The position numbers were made by a program, and so were the translations under genes. 64,000 bases of DNA from Pseudomonas putida. Its GTDB lineage: Bacteria; Pseudomonadota; Gammaproteobacteria; Pseudomonadales; Pseudomonadaceae. Below the pieces are notes generated by a model. That model saw nothing but the letters and a program-made list of their open reading frames with translations. It was not told where the DNA came from and did not search any database. Below, one piece after another: positions 8,743 through 16,635 of the stretch. Each line of letters starts with the position of its first letter. The first letter of the stretch is position 1. The stretch spans positions 682,001 to 746,000 of the forward strand of contig NZ_JANHLD010000004.1 of assembly GCF_028682455.1 (NCBI RefSeq), read 5' to 3'.

Positions 8743-10185
8743 TCAGCGCTCTTTCAGCGCCTCGACCGGTTCAGCACGCCCACCATCAGCAGCGCCCCAG
8801 ATCTGCGCATCAATCTTGCCCGAAAGCTCCGGATAGTCCCGGGCGTTGAACTCCGGCGTGCCTACCGCCCGCTGGGCAAAGTAGTCACGGGTCAGCTTGA
8901 CCACCACACCCGACAGCAGGCAGATGGCAATCAGGTTGATGGTCGCCATCAGGCCCATCGCCGCATCGGCCGCATCGAACACCGTGGCGACGCTTTCATA
9001 GGCGCCCCACACCACCATCAACAAGGCTGCGGTGCGCAGCACGGTCAGGCCCAGGCGCGTGTTCAGCTTCAGGTACACCATGGCGTTCTCGGCATAGGTG
9101 TAGTTGCCGATGATCGAGGTAAAGGCGAAGAAGAAGATCGCAACGGCAATGAAGTACTGCCCGGCCGAACCGATGTGTTCGTTCATGGCCGCCTGGGTCA
9201 GCGGTGTACCGGTCATGTCAGGGCCGGGTATCACGCCCGACAGCAGGATCATGATCGCCGTGGCGGTACAGATCAGCAGCGTGTCGATGAACACACCCAG
9301 CGCCTGCACAAAACCTTGCGAAGATGGATGGTGAGGATTGGGAGTTGCCACGGCCGCGATGTTGGGTGCCGAACCCATGCCCGCCTCGTTGGAGAACAAC
9401 CCGCGCTTCACGCCATTGAGCATGGCCCCGGCCACACCGCCAGCGGCCGACTCGATACCAAAGGCGCTCTTGATGATCAGCATCAGGACACTCGGGACTT
9501 CACCCAGGTTGGTCACGATCACATAGACCGCCACCAGCAGATAGGCGCCAGCCATGAACGGCACGACCCACTCGGCAAAGCGAGCGATCTTCTTGATGCC
9601 GCCAAAAATCACCAGGCCGGCCAGCACCGCTACCACCACACCCGTAGTCAGCTTGGGCACGCCGAAGGCGCCCTGGGTCGCATCGGCAATGGAGTTGGCC
9701 TGTACGGCACCGAACACCAGGCCGAAAGCGATGATCAGGCACACCGAGAAAATCGCCGCCGCCCAGGGCGCGTTCAAGCCCTTGGCGATATAGAACGCCG
9801 GACCGCCGCGGTACTCGCCCTTGTCGTTGCGCACCTTGTACAACTGCGCCAGGGTGCTTTCGGCATAGGCCGTGGCCATGCCCAGCGACGCCACCACCCA
9901 CATCCAGAACACCGCTCCCGGGCCACCGAGGGTAATGGCCACGGCCACACCGGCAAGATTGCCTGTACCTACCCGCGAGGCCAGGCTGGTGCACAACGCC
10001 TGGAACGGCGTGATGCCGCTGGCGTCCTTGGCAGGTGCGCGCAGTACCGAGCGAAAGAATTCGGGCAAATGGCGAAATTGCAGAAAGCCCAGACGGACAG
10101 TGAAATAGATACCTGCGGCCAGCAGGCCATAGATCAGGACATACCCCCAGAAGAAGGTATTGAGTGCGTTGATCACGGCTGTCAT
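8743..10185 (-). CDS. AGCS family sodium:alanine/glycine symporter
   Basis: 480 aa inner-membrane protein with about 10-11 helices. The family signature around SLASRVGTGNLAGVAVAITLGGPGAVFWMWV (residues near 70-100) and GLFSNEAGMGSAPNIAA is unmistakable for the alanine or glycine:cation symporter (AGCS, DagA/AlsT) family, which takes up alanine or glycine with Na+. Start at 10185 (MTAVINALNTFFWGYVL). It is transcribed away from a 370-bp non-coding gap and is followed by the LysR gene. Confidence 0.93.
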   Translation of the reverse strand: MTAVINALNTFFWGYVLIYGLLAAGIYFTVRLGFLQFRHLPEFFRSVLRAPAKDASGITPFQALCTSLASRVGTGNLAGVAVAITLGGPGAVFWMWVVASLGMATAYAESTLAQLYKVRNDKGEYRGGPAFYIAKGLNAPWAAAIFSVCLIIAFGLVFGAVQANSIADATQGAFGVPKLTTGVVVAVLAGLVIFGGIKKIARFAEWVVPFMAGAYLLVAVYVIVTNLGEVPSVLMLIIKSAFGIESAAGGVAGAMLNGVKRGLFSNEAGMGSAPNIAAVATPNPHHPSSQGFVQALGVFIDTLLICTATAIMILLSGVIPGPDMTGTPLTQAAMNEHIGSAGQYFIAVAIFFFAFTSIIGNYTYAENAMVYLKLNTRLGLTVLRTAALLMVVWGAYESVATVFDAADAAMGLMATINLIAICLLSGVVVKLTRDYFAQRAVGTPEFNARDYPELSGKIDAQIWGAADGGRAEPVEALKER

Positions 10186-10559
10186 CGTATGTTCCCAAGT
10201 AAAGCGCAGGGCCTTTTAAAGGCGCTGCTCAGTCTGTAAAGCAACTGGCGTGCGCGGACGACCAGTGCCTTCTTCAATATGAATGGCCTGTAACGATGGG
10301 AGACGCCCACAGTTTCAGCAACGCCGTCGGCCTCATCAGTGTAGTGATGACCGGTGCCGAGGGTTGGGGATTGCGTTGACCAGCATGCGGTAGCAGAGGT
10401 GCTGGTTCTTGTTTTGAGGGGCGCAATGGTAGCAGATATGACGGGAGGCTTCTTGCGCAGGGCGCTTATGGTTTACCTGTGCCTGCTGCCGGCTGCACAC
10501 AAAACCATAAACGCCAGTGCGAAACCTCACCGAAGCCTGGTGAGGAGACGAGTGGAAAA
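10186..10559. other. gap of 374 bp upstream of the symporter gene
   Basis: No convincing gene. It should hold the promoter of the AGCS symporter. The stem CCTCACC (10525-10531) / GGTGAGG (10539-10545), followed on the minus strand by TTTCGC, is a weak terminator for the small membrane protein gene that ends at 10560. Nothing else stands out. Confidence 0.5.
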
Positions 10560-10775
10560 TCAGCTTTTCGCGTTCAGCTTTTTCAGCTCTTCAAACGATG
10601 CCGCCTGTACAAACCAGACGCCGGAAATAATGAACCAAGCGATTGTGCCGCCAACAAGCATGCCGAGTGCGGGCCAAACCCCCAAAATAAAGAACATGAC
10701 CCCCGCTCCGACCCAGACGCCGGCCAATACACAATACAAAATTAAATTATTGACGCCGATTACGAACTCTTTCAT
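10560..10775 (-). CDS. small two-helix membrane protein, function unknown
   Basis: 71 aa beginning MKEFVIGVNNLILYCVL. It has two hydrophobic helices (about residues 8-30 and 33-55) and a short charged tail, SFEELKKLNAKS. I start it at 10775 because AAGGAT sits 8 nt upstream; an in-frame extension to 10865 is not protein-like. In the uninterrupted chromosome it would have been the first gene past tRNA-Ser(CGA) and its terminator. I do not recognise the family. Confidence 0.65.
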   Translation of the reverse strand: MKEFVIGVNNLILYCVLAGVWVGAGVMFFILGVWPALGMLVGGTIAWFIISGVWFVQAASFEELKKLNAKS

Positions 10776-10896
10776 TACCGATCCTTGTGGGTTTCTGACG
10801 ACACGAGGTGGCAATCTTGATAATTCAGTACGATTTTGTATGTAGGATGGTTCGCTAAACACCAACCTAAAAATCGCTAACTACAGAATTTAGCCC

Positions 10897-10935
10897 AAAA
10901 AAAAAGCCCCGAAACCTAAGTTTCGGGGCTTTTCA
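10897..10935 (-). terminator. former tRNA-Ser terminator, now cut off from its tRNA
   Basis: The stem AAAGCCCCGAAAC / GTTTCGGGGCTTTT (about 10903-10934) with a TTTTTTTTT tract on the minus strand is a textbook terminator for minus-strand transcription. It sits immediately outside the left att core, exactly where the 3' end of tRNA-Ser(CGA) would lie before insertion. The intact tRNA is now 8.4 kb away at 19341-19430, so this looks like its original terminator. Confidence 0.75.
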
Positions 10936-10936
10936 T

Positions 10937-10956
10937 ATATGGCGGAGAGATAGGGA
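10937..10956. repeat. attL core
   Basis: The 20-bp sequence ATATGGCGGAGAGATAGGGA is identical to 19338-19357. It contains the tRNA 3' end including the CCA-encoding triplet (TGG on this strand). Sequence identity stops at 10957, giving the left limit of the element. Confidence 0.88.
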
Positions 10957-11014
10957 CTTTCCGATTCCTACCCTACAGCCCTTTAAAATCAATACATACA
11001 GCGACTTTAAGCGA

Positions 11015-11040
11015 TTTTGCTACAAATTCTTGCTACAAAT
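11015..11040 (+). repeat. putative integrase arm-type site, left
   Basis: The 26-bp segment TTTTGCTACAAA, TTC, TTGCTACAAAT contains two direct copies of TTGCTACAAA spaced 13 bp. The same arrangement (24 of 26 bases) is at 19264-19289 in the same orientation. In a circular form the two would flank the rejoined core at 48 and 58 bp, which is how tyrosine-integrase arm sites are arranged. Function is inferred. Confidence 0.6.
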
Positions 11041-11096
11041 TTAATCAAAAACCAGCTACCTTCCCTGCATCCAAAACCCACAGGTCAGGGAAGAAA

Positions 11097-12668
11097 ATGG
11101 CAAGCGACAACCTCGTTTTACGTTCAGGTACTTGGCACGTCCGCCTAAGCGTCCCGAAGGACGTTCGGCACGTCTTGAACCGAAGCGAGTTCACCGAATC
11201 ACTCAGAACCGGCAGCAAGCCAGAAGCCCAGATGAAAAAATTGGCGTTTCTACACATGTGGAAGCAAGCCATTGCTAACGCTCGGCTAAGCATCGCAGGG
11301 CCTACCCCCGACCACCTCCCAGAAACGTCGTTTAGCGTTTCCCAGATGATCCAGACGAGCCAGCAAAACGGGCTGCTAGGCCTTGTCATGCCTAAAAATC
11401 CCGATGACGTAGACCCGAGGCTCAGCCGGGAAAGCTTGGACGAACTCGGAAGTTACATCATCGATGTAATCCTCCACACTCAAAAATGGACAACCACCAA
11501 GGAAGCCGCAGAAGCGAAATTTGACCTATACGGCCAAAAACCCTACCGCGAATATCAAGCTTTCAAAGAAAAATGGTATGAGTTGGGCGAGGAAATCCCG
11601 CTCGAAAGGAAGATTGAACGGTTCAATGACTACATTAAATTGCATAAAGCAGTAGAGCACTACGCCATCACTGCGGGTCAAGCCATCAGCGTTGGCACCA
11701 TTGAAGAAATTAAGTCAATCCTCGAAGACCCCAAAAACTACAAAACCAAGTCCCCCATTACGACGAACAGAATAGCCTCATTTGAAGCCTATCAGACCAA
11801 TACCAAGGGTATTATTCAGAAGACAGTCGATACGCAGGCCAATCGATTGAAAATGATGGGTGCTTGGCTTGAGGCAGAGCAACGCGACCTCAACCACGAA
11901 AGCATTGCCAGTTATCTCGATACGCTCGACCTATCCATTAAGACCAAAAAACAATACCTATTCGCAGGGTCAAGCTTTTGGAAATGGGCGATTAAACACG
12001 ATGAGAATTTCAAAAAACTGCACCGTGACCAGCAATCCCCCTTTGAAAAGCACGATTTCCCAGTCAACCGCAGCAAAAGGAACGATGGATCAATGGAAAG
12101 GAAGGCATTCACCCCGGAAGACGTTACAAAGCTCCATGAAGCCGCAAAAGCCACCAAAAACCGCGAAACCCTTACAGATCTCATCCTTTTAGGTGCTTAC
12201 ACCGGAGCACGTATTGAAGAGCTTTGCCAGCTTCAGGCCCAAGATATCGTCAGTGAGGAAGGGATTAAATGTTTCTACTTCTACGATGGGAAGACTGCCG
12301 CCAGCGAGCGACATACCCCGATACACCCAGCGATACAGGACACCGTAGAAAGGTTGATCCGTGATTCAAAAGACGGTTTCTTGATTGAGTCACCTGCAGG
12401 AAACAAATACGGCAACCGCTCAGACGCTCTCAGTAAGCAATTCGGGCGATTAAAGACCAGCCTCAACTATAATAGCCAGTTTGTATTCCACAGCTTCCGC
12501 AAGACCGTTATCACGCAATTACAACGTGCAGACGTGCCGGGAATACTCATTGCCTCAATCGTGGGACATGAGACAGGTACAGTCACGTTTGACGTATACA
12601 GTGCAGGGCCAAGTCCAAAGCAAAAACACGACGCGATATCAAAACTAAAATACGAGCTAAAATCTTAA
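11097..12668 (+). CDS. int: tyrosine site-specific integrase
   Basis: 523 aa. The C-terminal catalytic domain shows the tyrosine recombinase residues: first Arg in AYTGARIEELCQLQ, HSFR with His465 and Arg468 in FVFHSFRKTVITQL, His491 in IVGHETGT, and nucleophile Tyr501 in TFDVYSAG. The N-terminus (SDNLVLRSGTWHVRLSVPKD) resembles the DUF6538 arm-binding domain of this integrase group, and residues about 240-320 form the core-binding domain. AGGGAAG lies just before the ATG. It reads inward from attL at the end opposite the intact tRNA and ends at a terminator. It should recombine the two 20-bp cores; no excisionase is evident. Confidence 0.95.
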   Translation: MASDNLVLRSGTWHVRLSVPKDVRHVLNRSEFTESLRTGSKPEAQMKKLAFLHMWKQAIANARLSIAGPTPDHLPETSFSVSQMIQTSQQNGLLGLVMPKNPDDVDPRLSRESLDELGSYIIDVILHTQKWTTTKEAAEAKFDLYGQKPYREYQAFKEKWYELGEEIPLERKIERFNDYIKLHKAVEHYAITAGQAISVGTIEEIKSILEDPKNYKTKSPITTNRIASFEAYQTNTKGIIQKTVDTQANRLKMMGAWLEAEQRDLNHESIASYLDTLDLSIKTKKQYLFAGSSFWKWAIKHDENFKKLHRDQQSPFEKHDFPVNRSKRNDGSMERKAFTPEDVTKLHEAAKATKNRETLTDLILLGAYTGARIEELCQLQAQDIVSEEGIKCFYFYDGKTAASERHTPIHPAIQDTVERLIRDSKDGFLIESPAGNKYGNRSDALSKQFGRLKTSLNYNSQFVFHSFRKTVITQLQRADVPGILIASIVGHETGTVTFDVYSAGPSPKQKHDAISKLKYELKS

Positions 12669-12716
12669 AATCGCAAGCGTTACACGTTAAAATTCAGAAC
12701 AATAATCAAAGGTTCC

Positions 12717-12744
12717 AAAGCTCTTACCCACCAGAAGAGCTTTT
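12717..12744 (+). terminator. terminator after the integrase gene
   Basis: AAAGCTCTT (12717-12725) and AAGAGCTTT (12735-12743) pair around a 9-nt loop and run into TTTT, 49 bp past the integrase stop. Confidence 0.75.
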
Positions 12745-13014
12745 GACCTTCCCTTTCCCTCGCATAATGCACTCCCCTGCACACGCCTCATGTGTACGCA
12801 CACGCACACCCGCGTCTTTAGTTATCAATATATAGATATCAAATATATTAGATAACAATAATAAAGACTACTATTCCGCACGCACGCATACCCAACCAAC
12901 CACCCCACACAAAACCAAACCTACACCATCATGCTTGATATACATTTTTTATGTGGTTAAATATTTGTATATGGTTCAAGTTTTAAAAGAAGTCCTTAAA
13001 AGCATACCTGCTAT

Positions 13015-13075
13015 GTTAACCATCCCACTTTTGCTACGCAAAAGATGTGACGGTTAACGCAGGTGCCTTGTCGGC
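13015..13075 (+). other. candidate origin of transfer (oriT)
   Basis: Nested inverted repeats directly upstream of the relaxase gene: outer arms GTTAACC (13015-13021) and GGTTAAC (13052-13058), inner arms CTTTTGC (13028-13034) and GCAAAAG (13038-13044), then a third small stem TGCC/GGCA (about 13063-13075). MobV relaxases nick next to such hairpins just upstream of their own gene. I do not see a confident copy of the pMV158-type nick consensus, so the exact site is open. Confidence 0.5.
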
Positions 13076-13126
13076 AGGACAGAAGCAAAAGCCAAGAGCA
13101 AAAACCAACCCACCACTGAGGATAAA

Positions 13127-14965
13127 ATGAATGATACCAATTTGCAGATAATTACGCTGACTAAAAGAGACAGAAACTATTCCAACCTGAAGGGGCTGGA
13201 TAGCTCGTTGAAACACTCGCTTAGGCTGGACCAAAACGAGTATGACGACTTTGAATTCAACCCCAATCCAGACCACCCAAATATCGCCATTGTAGGTGGC
13301 GTTGAACAAGTATTAACTAGGGAATTAGCAGAGCAATTGCTGGCCGACTTCAACGACCAACTACAAACCAAACTCAAAGCAACAGAAGCGACTGACGAGA
13401 TAGCAGCAGAAAAAGAAAAGCTCCGAAAACTAAAATCGAAGCTGGTCAAATTCATCAACGCAACCGAACCCACCCAAATAAAAGAATACGTCACATCGGT
13501 AATGGAGGGAGAAAGGCCGTTGGTAGTCGGAGACTACACCGCCCTACTCAATCAACACAAAATCAGCCGTGTAGCTCAGCGTATCGACCTTCTAGAGAAC
13601 TACACCACCAAGAAGAGAGAGATCGAGCAAAACGCACCAAATCGAGCCGTATCAAGGACGGTCAACAGGGTTAAAGAGATCATCCTTGTAATCCCTGAAC
13701 CCAACCAATTGGCAATAACTAAGGCTTACACTGACCTACTGCAGAAAGCACTGCACCAGTTCTACCAGAAGAATTTTCCCAACAATGACATTCTATTTTC
13801 ATTCAGTCACTTGGATGAAACGACAAACCACGTCCACGCCTTCCTTGACCTTCAAAATACTAAAACTGGGAAATATGATTTTTCAGCTCAGGAGTTTGAG
13901 TTCGCATCGCAATATTACGCGAAGAATAAGGCTCGCCTTGACAAGATATCCGCACCACCGACATTAGAAGATTTCAAGCTCCCAAATCGCACCGAAGAAA
14001 AGCAAAACCATAGATTTATCCGCGAACGCGAATCATGGAAGTCAAAAGTCATGCAAGCGGCCTTCTATGAGCATTTTAATGGTTTAGCCGCTGCATATGG
14101 TTTGCAAGCCAAATTCCTACCTAAATCCAAGGAAACGAAAGAACATCTGAACAAAATTGAACAGGAGGCCAAGAAGCCAAAGAGCGAGCGAAGCCACAAC
14201 TATTACACCAGACAGATAGACAGGCTCCAGAAGGAGCTAACCACAAAAGAGGTCGAACTTATCGAGCAAAAGGCTACTGTCGTAACCCTTAACACCACGA
14301 TAAAAGACCTTCAAGGCACAATAAGCACCTACAAAACAACCATCCAGACGCTGGAATCACAGGCTAATGAACAGAGAAAAGAAAACAATGAGCTTGACCA
14401 TCACAAACAAAAATTAAATGACGAAATAAACGAAAAAACCAACAAAACGAAGGAATTATCTACAAACTTCAAAACCATGAAGGAGAAAATGACAAAGGAA
14501 TTAAACGATTTACGTAGAAAAATCAAAGAAGACACCGAACGAAAATCAGTATTAGAGAATGCTATCAAGGTTTACGAGGAAGAACTTGAACCATTGATGA
14601 AACGCTTTGATATTCTGGTGGATCGACTACTTGATGCCCGTAGGCTCGACGAAAACCCAGAGCAATACTACAAAAGACTACGAGAAAACACCTATGAAAT
14701 GGTCAGTCGCTTAGGCACAGAGAAACGTAAGGACTATCTATTCAACGTAGCAGAACAGCTAAAAGAACAAGGTTTAGACCATACCCAAGCAGCATTAGGG
14801 TTTACAGACAAAATGAAGCTCTGGGCATCCGATACGTTCACCAACAAACAGATTGTCGAGTTTGACAAGGAAGAAGCCGAGCAAGCGAAGCAGGCGAGAA
14901 AGAGAAGACTTCTAAAACCTAAGCCGCCAAGCCCATTCCAAGACCCTTATGACCCGTATCAATAG
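13127..14965 (+). CDS. mobV: MobV/Pre-family relaxase (plasmid mobilization protein)
   Basis: 612 aa. Two MobV relaxase signatures are visible: the N-terminal GLDSSLKHSLR (His30 and Arg33, the position of the KHNER-type motif) and the HUH metal site HLDETTNHVH (228-237, matching H-x-D-E-x-x-P-H-x-H with Asn in place of Pro). Upstream of the HUH site lies a typical VNRVKEIILVIPEP strand. Residues about 375-520 form a long Lys/Glu-rich coiled coil, usual for the MobV C-terminal half, which mediates dimerisation and membrane contact. A short AAGPPSP-like proline-rich tail ends the protein. GAGGATAAAATG fixes the start. It should nick the element at oriT so that a helper conjugation machine can transfer one strand. 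The variation in the HUH motif makes it a distant member. Confidence 0.82.
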   Translation: MNDTNLQIITLTKRDRNYSNLKGLDSSLKHSLRLDQNEYDDFEFNPNPDHPNIAIVGGVEQVLTRELAEQLLADFNDQLQTKLKATEATDEIAAEKEKLRKLKSKLVKFINATEPTQIKEYVTSVMEGERPLVVGDYTALLNQHKISRVAQRIDLLENYTTKKREIEQNAPNRAVSRTVNRVKEIILVIPEPNQLAITKAYTDLLQKALHQFYQKNFPNNDILFSFSHLDETTNHVHAFLDLQNTKTGKYDFSAQEFEFASQYYAKNKARLDKISAPPTLEDFKLPNRTEEKQNHRFIRERESWKSKVMQAAFYEHFNGLAAAYGLQAKFLPKSKETKEHLNKIEQEAKKPKSERSHNYYTRQIDRLQKELTTKEVELIEQKATVVTLNTTIKDLQGTISTYKTTIQTLESQANEQRKENNELDHHKQKLNDEINEKTNKTKELSTNFKTMKEKMTKELNDLRRKIKEDTERKSVLENAIKVYEEELEPLMKRFDILVDRLLDARRLDENPEQYYKRLRENTYEMVSRLGTEKRKDYLFNVAEQLKEQGLDHTQAALGFTDKMKLWASDTFTNKQIVEFDKEEAEQAKQARKRRLLKPKPPSPFQDPYDPYQ

Positions 14966-14985
14966 TCAAACCCATCAGATAATAA

Positions 14986-15012
14986 AAACTCGCTGGAAAG
15001 CGGGATTTTTAG
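14986..15012 (+). terminator. terminator after the relaxase gene
   Basis: CTCGCT and AGCGGG (one G:T pair) form a short stem flanked by AAAAA and ATTTTT, about 20 bp past the relaxase stop. Weak but well placed. Confidence 0.5.
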
Positions 15013-15060
15013 CATCCAAATTTGACAAACCTCTAAAGTATGGCAACTTGAAAGGAGCAG

Positions 15061-15150
15061 AAAAAGAAAACCACCTTGGGGAAGGTGGCAGGAAAACAAA
15101 CACTTAAAATCTAACAATATCCATTTAATCACTAAATATCTTATTGTCAA
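15061..15150 (-). ncRNA. candidate antisense RNA over the rep leader
   Basis: On the minus strand a consensus -35 TTGACA (15150-15145), 17 bp, and a weaker -10 TAAATG (15127-15122) are followed by the hairpin CCACCTT-CCCC-AAGGTGG (15088-15071) and TTTTCTTTTT. This predicts an RNA of about 55 nt from roughly 15115 to 15061, complementary to the leader of the rep gene (ATG at 15203). ColE2 plasmids control Rep translation by an antisense RNA in this position, which supports the reading; the promoter is only moderately good. Confidence 0.5.
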
Positions 15151-15202
15151 GTCTCTTTCCAAGGTTTTCTTTTTCTAAGTTTAATATTAGAAGAGGATAA
15201 CG

Positions 15203-16117
15203 ATGGGATGCGTAAAACTATTTGAGGACTACTTACCAAAGAGACCTTATCACACCGATGATTTAATCAGCGGCTTAAAAATCAACAAAAAAGAAAAAGC
15301 GAAACTTGCTCGACTGGTCCAACCAAACGGCCCTACCCATAGATATTGGATGGTTTTCGATCTGGACAAGACCAACGCGGGGCTGTACTGGGATGACGTA
15401 GGAGCACCAGCCCCTAACCTAATCGCTCGAAATCCGGCCAATGGGCACGCCCATTTGCTCTACCTGCTACAAACCCCTATCCGAACTGCAATCGACGCCA
15501 AAACAGCCCCTTTACGCTACGCTGCGGCCATCGAAGCGGCATTGTGTAACCTACTGGGAGCAGACAGAGGCTATTCCGGCCTGATCTGCAAGAACCCAAT
15601 CAACTCACATTGGATAGTCCAAGAATGGGAATCCACCCCATACACGCTGGACGACCTCGCAGACTACCTTGATCTCACCCCTGAAAAGGCCAAAGAGAGG
15701 CCCGTAGATGACTATGGCCTTGGCCGTAACTGCATGCTTTTCGATGAGTTAAGGGAGTGGGCATACAAAGCCATCCGCCAAGGGTGGCCCGACTACAACC
15801 AATGGCTAAACGCTTGCCTTGACAGAGCCATAGGCTACAACGTCAATTTCTCCACGCCCTTGGATATTTCCGAAGTAAAACACACAGCCAAGAGCGTAGC
15901 GAAGTGGACACATAGAAACTTTACCCGTGGCACCTTTGACGATTATGTCGCCAGAACGCACACAAGCGAGATACAGGCTTATAGAGGCTCACTCAATGGA
16001 AAATCAAAAAGAATTAAAGGTATTGATATGCTTAAATCAGGGGCTACTGTCTTAGAAGTGATGAGAGCGTTGGAGGTCAGTCGTAGAACCGTATTCTACT
16101 GGAAGGAGCATTCGTAG
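15203..16117 (+). CDS. rep: ColE2-type replication initiator (Rep, plasmid primase)
   Basis: 304 aa. Features of the ColE2 Rep/replicase family: an N-terminal catalytic region with RYWMVFDLDKTNAG (residues 47-60, acidic FDLD), NPANGHAHLLYLL (78-89) and GADRGYSGLICKNP (119-132), a PriCT-1-like helical region around 170-210 and a C-terminal helix-turn-helix (about 273-304, LEVMRALEVSRRTVFYW). In ColE2 the protein binds ori and makes the RNA primer for leading-strand synthesis by DNA polymerase I. AGAGGA lies 6 nt before the ATG. A candidate antisense RNA covers the leader and a terminator follows the stop. Finding it on an integrated element implies an autonomous plasmid stage. Confidence 0.88.
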   Translation: MGCVKLFEDYLPKRPYHTDDLISGLKINKKEKAKLARLVQPNGPTHRYWMVFDLDKTNAGLYWDDVGAPAPNLIARNPANGHAHLLYLLQTPIRTAIDAKTAPLRYAAAIEAALCNLLGADRGYSGLICKNPINSHWIVQEWESTPYTLDDLADYLDLTPEKAKERPVDDYGLGRNCMLFDELREWAYKAIRQGWPDYNQWLNACLDRAIGYNVNFSTPLDISEVKHTAKSVAKWTHRNFTRGTFDDYVARTHTSEIQAYRGSLNGKSKRIKGIDMLKSGATVLEVMRALEVSRRTVFYWKEHS

Positions 16118-16458
16118 CATTACAAATAGTGCAAAACCCCACATCATATACTACATCCGCTGATGTATATTTTTCTCACTACCCCCTAGCTTATTTTGCT
16201 CATCCGCATCTGCACACCAGCCATATACCAATATTCATAGCACGCACGAGATGGTAAGTTTCGACTCATATTGCCTTGAGTCATACGAATACAGAAAATA
16301 GCCAAAACCCCCACGAACTTATATCTCTACGATTACGCTCCATTGGCTATCACTTGAATATTAGGCGGTCGTTAAAAAACCATTATTGCATTAAAAAATA
16401 AAAACCTGTAACATTATCAAAGAAAGCACCCACAAATAGCGATCCGGGATAATAGGAA
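16118..16458. other. non-coding gap after rep; promoter of the repeat gene
   Basis: AT-rich 341 bp. A terminator-like stem TACATC (16152-16157) / GATGTA (16162-16167) followed by TATTTTTCTC ends the rep transcript. A small stem GACTCA / TGAGTC lies near 16263-16282. A promoter for the repeat gene may be TTGCAT (16386-16391), 17 bp, TAACAT (16409-16414). No gene is visible. Confidence 0.55.
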
Positions 16459-16632
16459 ATGCACCCAGCACCCAGCACCCAGCACCCAGCACCCAGCACC
16501 CAGCACCCAGCACCCAGCACCCAGCACCGTAAGATAAAATATACTTTAGGGGCAAAGCTTTTTATCTTATTTTTATTTTTAGCCCTACCAACAAGCATCT
16601 TTGCTCTTTTGTATGTTATCGCAGGGTGCTAA
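16459..16632 (+). CDS. small membrane protein with 7-bp tandem-repeat N-terminus (putative phase-variable gene)
   Basis: A 57-aa frame from ATG 16459 to TAA 16630-16632. Codons 2-22 are three copies of HPAPSTQ, which is what a 7-bp DNA repeat gives when read over 21 bases. Then HRKIKYTLGAKLF leads into one strongly hydrophobic helix (about residues 34-52) and the end YVIAGC. GGGA lies 9 nt before the ATG and a promoter-like pair sits about 50 bp upstream. The stop is 3 nt before the Wzz-like gene, so the two are probably translationally coupled. In the other two frames a stop follows the repeats within four codons. I do not recognise the family; the protein-like composition after the repeats and the coupling are the arguments that it is real. 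Confidence 0.6.
   Translation: MHPAPSTQHPAPSTQHPAPSTQHRKIKYTLGAKLFILFLFLALPTSIFALLYVIAGC
16461..16528 (+). repeat. tandem repeat of GCACCCA, about 9.7 copies
   Basis: Nine exact copies of the heptamer GCACCCA plus GCACC, starting on the third base of the ATG of the small membrane protein gene. Perfect short tandem repeats whose unit is not a multiple of three are classical sites of slipped-strand frame switching. Confidence 0.97.
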
Positions 16633-16635
16633 CAG

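Larger units (their letters stand above)
12669..13126. other. non-coding gap between integrase and relaxase
   Basis: AT-rich region of 458 bp without a gene. It contains the integrase terminator, a large AT-rich imperfect stem with arms GTCTTTAGTTATC (12814-12826) and GATAAC...TAAAGAC (12851-12868), a C/A-rich tract (about 12870-12930) and, next to the relaxase start, the nested inverted repeats annotated separately as a candidate transfer origin. Confidence 0.55.

Noticed and set aside
14959..15162. Minus-strand 67-codon frame over the rep leader
   Set aside because: It overlaps the antisense RNA candidate, has no ribosome site, and its hydrophobic content comes from AT-rich sequence.
16461..16528. 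CRISPR array
   Set aside because: The 7-bp repeats are tandem without spacers; no cas genes are in the window. The same applies to the 10-bp triplicate at 17491-17520.
16383..16598. Minus-strand frame with WVLGAGC repeats
   Set aside because: It is the other strand of the 7-bp repeat that encodes HPAPSTQ in the plus-strand gene; there is no ribosome site and the plus-strand frame is better supported by its start, hydrophobic helix and coupling to the next gene.
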